Of a DNA stretch of 6,032 nucleotides, positions 5,554 through 6,032 are shown one piece after another (position 1 is the first letter of the stretch; each line of letters starts with the position of its first letter). The notes below the pieces were generated by a model. It saw only the letters and a list, made by a program, of their open reading frames with translations, did no database searches and had not been told where the DNA came from. The translations under genes and the position numbers were made by a program. Source of the stretch: Elusimicrobiota bacterium (GTDB lineage Bacteria; Ratteibacteria; UBA8468; B48-G9; JAFGKM01); assembly GCA_012515635.1 (NCBI GenBank), contig JAAYXZ010000157.1, positions 1 to 6,032 on the forward strand, read 5' to 3'.

Positions 5554-6032
5554 AACATATCGCAGAATAGGAATGATTGGCGGAACTTTTGACCCTATCC
5601 ACATAGGACATCTAATTATTGCAGAAAAAGCAAGAGAAGAATTCTCATTGGAGAAAGTGTTGTTTATTACTGCGGGTATCCCATACCATAAAAAGAAGAC
5701 ATTTGCCCCCGCTTCTCACAGATTTGAAATGGTGAAAACAGCTATAAAAGATAACAAGTATTTTGAAGCAGATGATTTAGAGATAAAACGACCGCGGTCA
5801 TCATATACCTTTGATACCATTCTTGTCTTAAAAAAAAGGATGCCGAACGCGGATATTTTTTGTATTACGGGAGAGGATATTTTCAATGAATTAAAGACAT
5901 GGCATAGATATAAAGAACTTGTGAAAAACACTGTTTTTCTTGTTGCTCCGCGGAGAGAAAAAAGAGTGAAAACTATCCCTAAAATTCCACATTTAAAATA
6001 TTATTTTATTGATTCCCCTTTTATGGATGTGG
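5534..6032 (+). CDS. nadD: Nicotinate-nucleotide adenylyltransferase, N-terminal part (3' end outside window)
   Basis: NadD transfers AMP from ATP to nicotinate mononucleotide, giving deamido-NAD, the step before NAD synthetase. The open frame runs to the right edge for 166 codons plus one base. GGTFDPIHIGH (16-26) carries the HxGH nucleotidyltransferase motif with H23 and H26. Other family marks are IPYHKK (49-54), SHRFEMV (61-67), SSYTFDT (89-95) and ITGEDIFNELKTWHRYKEL (111-129). The visible end, YYFIDSPFMDV, normally comes just before the ISSTxIR ATP-binding motif, so little of the protein is missing. The ATG at 5534 lies 20 nt inside proA and has no Shine-Dalgarno site. The in-frame ATG at 5573 would delete the first strand leading into GGTFDP, so 5534 is preferred and translation is probably coupled to proA. 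In many bacteria rsfS or yqeK follows nadD; that cannot be seen here. Confidence 0.95.
   Translation, partial: MDKPGNKTYRRIGMIGGTFDPIHIGHLIIAEKAREEFSLEKVLFITAGIPYHKKKTFAPASHRFEMVKTAIKDNKYFEADDLEIKRPRSSYTFDTILVLKKRMPNADIFCITGEDIFNELKTWHRYKELVKNTVFLVAPRREKRVKTIPKIPHLKYYFIDSPFMDV

Noticed and set aside
1..6032. Mobile element, CRISPR array, tRNA/rRNA, toxin-antitoxin or defence genes
   Set aside because: No transposase, integrase, direct repeat array, RNA-gene signature or defence-type domain was seen; the window is filled by conserved biosynthetic genes and one slipin.

Overview
The window carries seven protein-coding genes, all on the + strand and packed like one transcription unit: the end of nadB, then gltA, a slipin-type SPFH membrane protein gene, tyrA, proB, proA and the beginning of nadD. 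Every product is a standard bacterial family. Coding sequence is dense, with 4-, 32- and 20-nt overlaps at three junctions and gaps of 12 and 15 nt at two others. The only real intergenic space is about 70 nt before the slipin gene. The sequence is moderately AT-rich and uses ATA (Ile) and AGA (Arg) often, with many lysine A-runs. This suggests a bacterium, perhaps an uncultivated candidate-phylum or anaerobic lineage, but the sequence does not allow a firm assignment. The order proB-proA-nadD is a well-known bacterial arrangement, often preceded by obg. Here tyrA occupies the position before proB.

Layout: bases 1-392 hold the C-terminal 129 codons of L-aspartate oxidase (NadB), open from the left edge. 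It overlaps gltA by 4 nt (ATGA). GltA (389-1798) is a flavin/iron-sulfur NADPH oxidoreductase of the GltD/NfnB/SudA family. A 70-nt spacer follows, containing a possible promoter, a weak AU-rich hairpin and a strong Shine-Dalgarno site. The slipin (1869-2612) has one N-terminal membrane segment. TyrA (2625-3506) is a prephenate/arogenate dehydrogenase whose nucleotide-binding fold suggests NADP+ use. ProB (3475-4281) is a short glutamate 5-kinase without a PUA domain, and ProA (4297-5553) is the full-length reductase that follows it in proline synthesis. NadD (5534 onward) is cut off by the right edge after 166 codons.

Metabolic logic: nadB and nadD, the first dedicated step and the adenylylation step of de novo NAD synthesis, bracket the window. 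The enzymes between them mostly use NAD(P)(H) and centre on glutamate: GltA may produce it, ProB/ProA spend it on proline, and TyrA makes a tyrosine precursor or tyrosine itself. The slipin has no obvious metabolic link and lacks its usual NfeD partner within the window. I found no mobile element, CRISPR array, RNA gene or convincing novel system. The points worth checking are the GltA functional assignment, TyrA cofactor choice, the orphan slipin with its own control region, and the minimal ProB.
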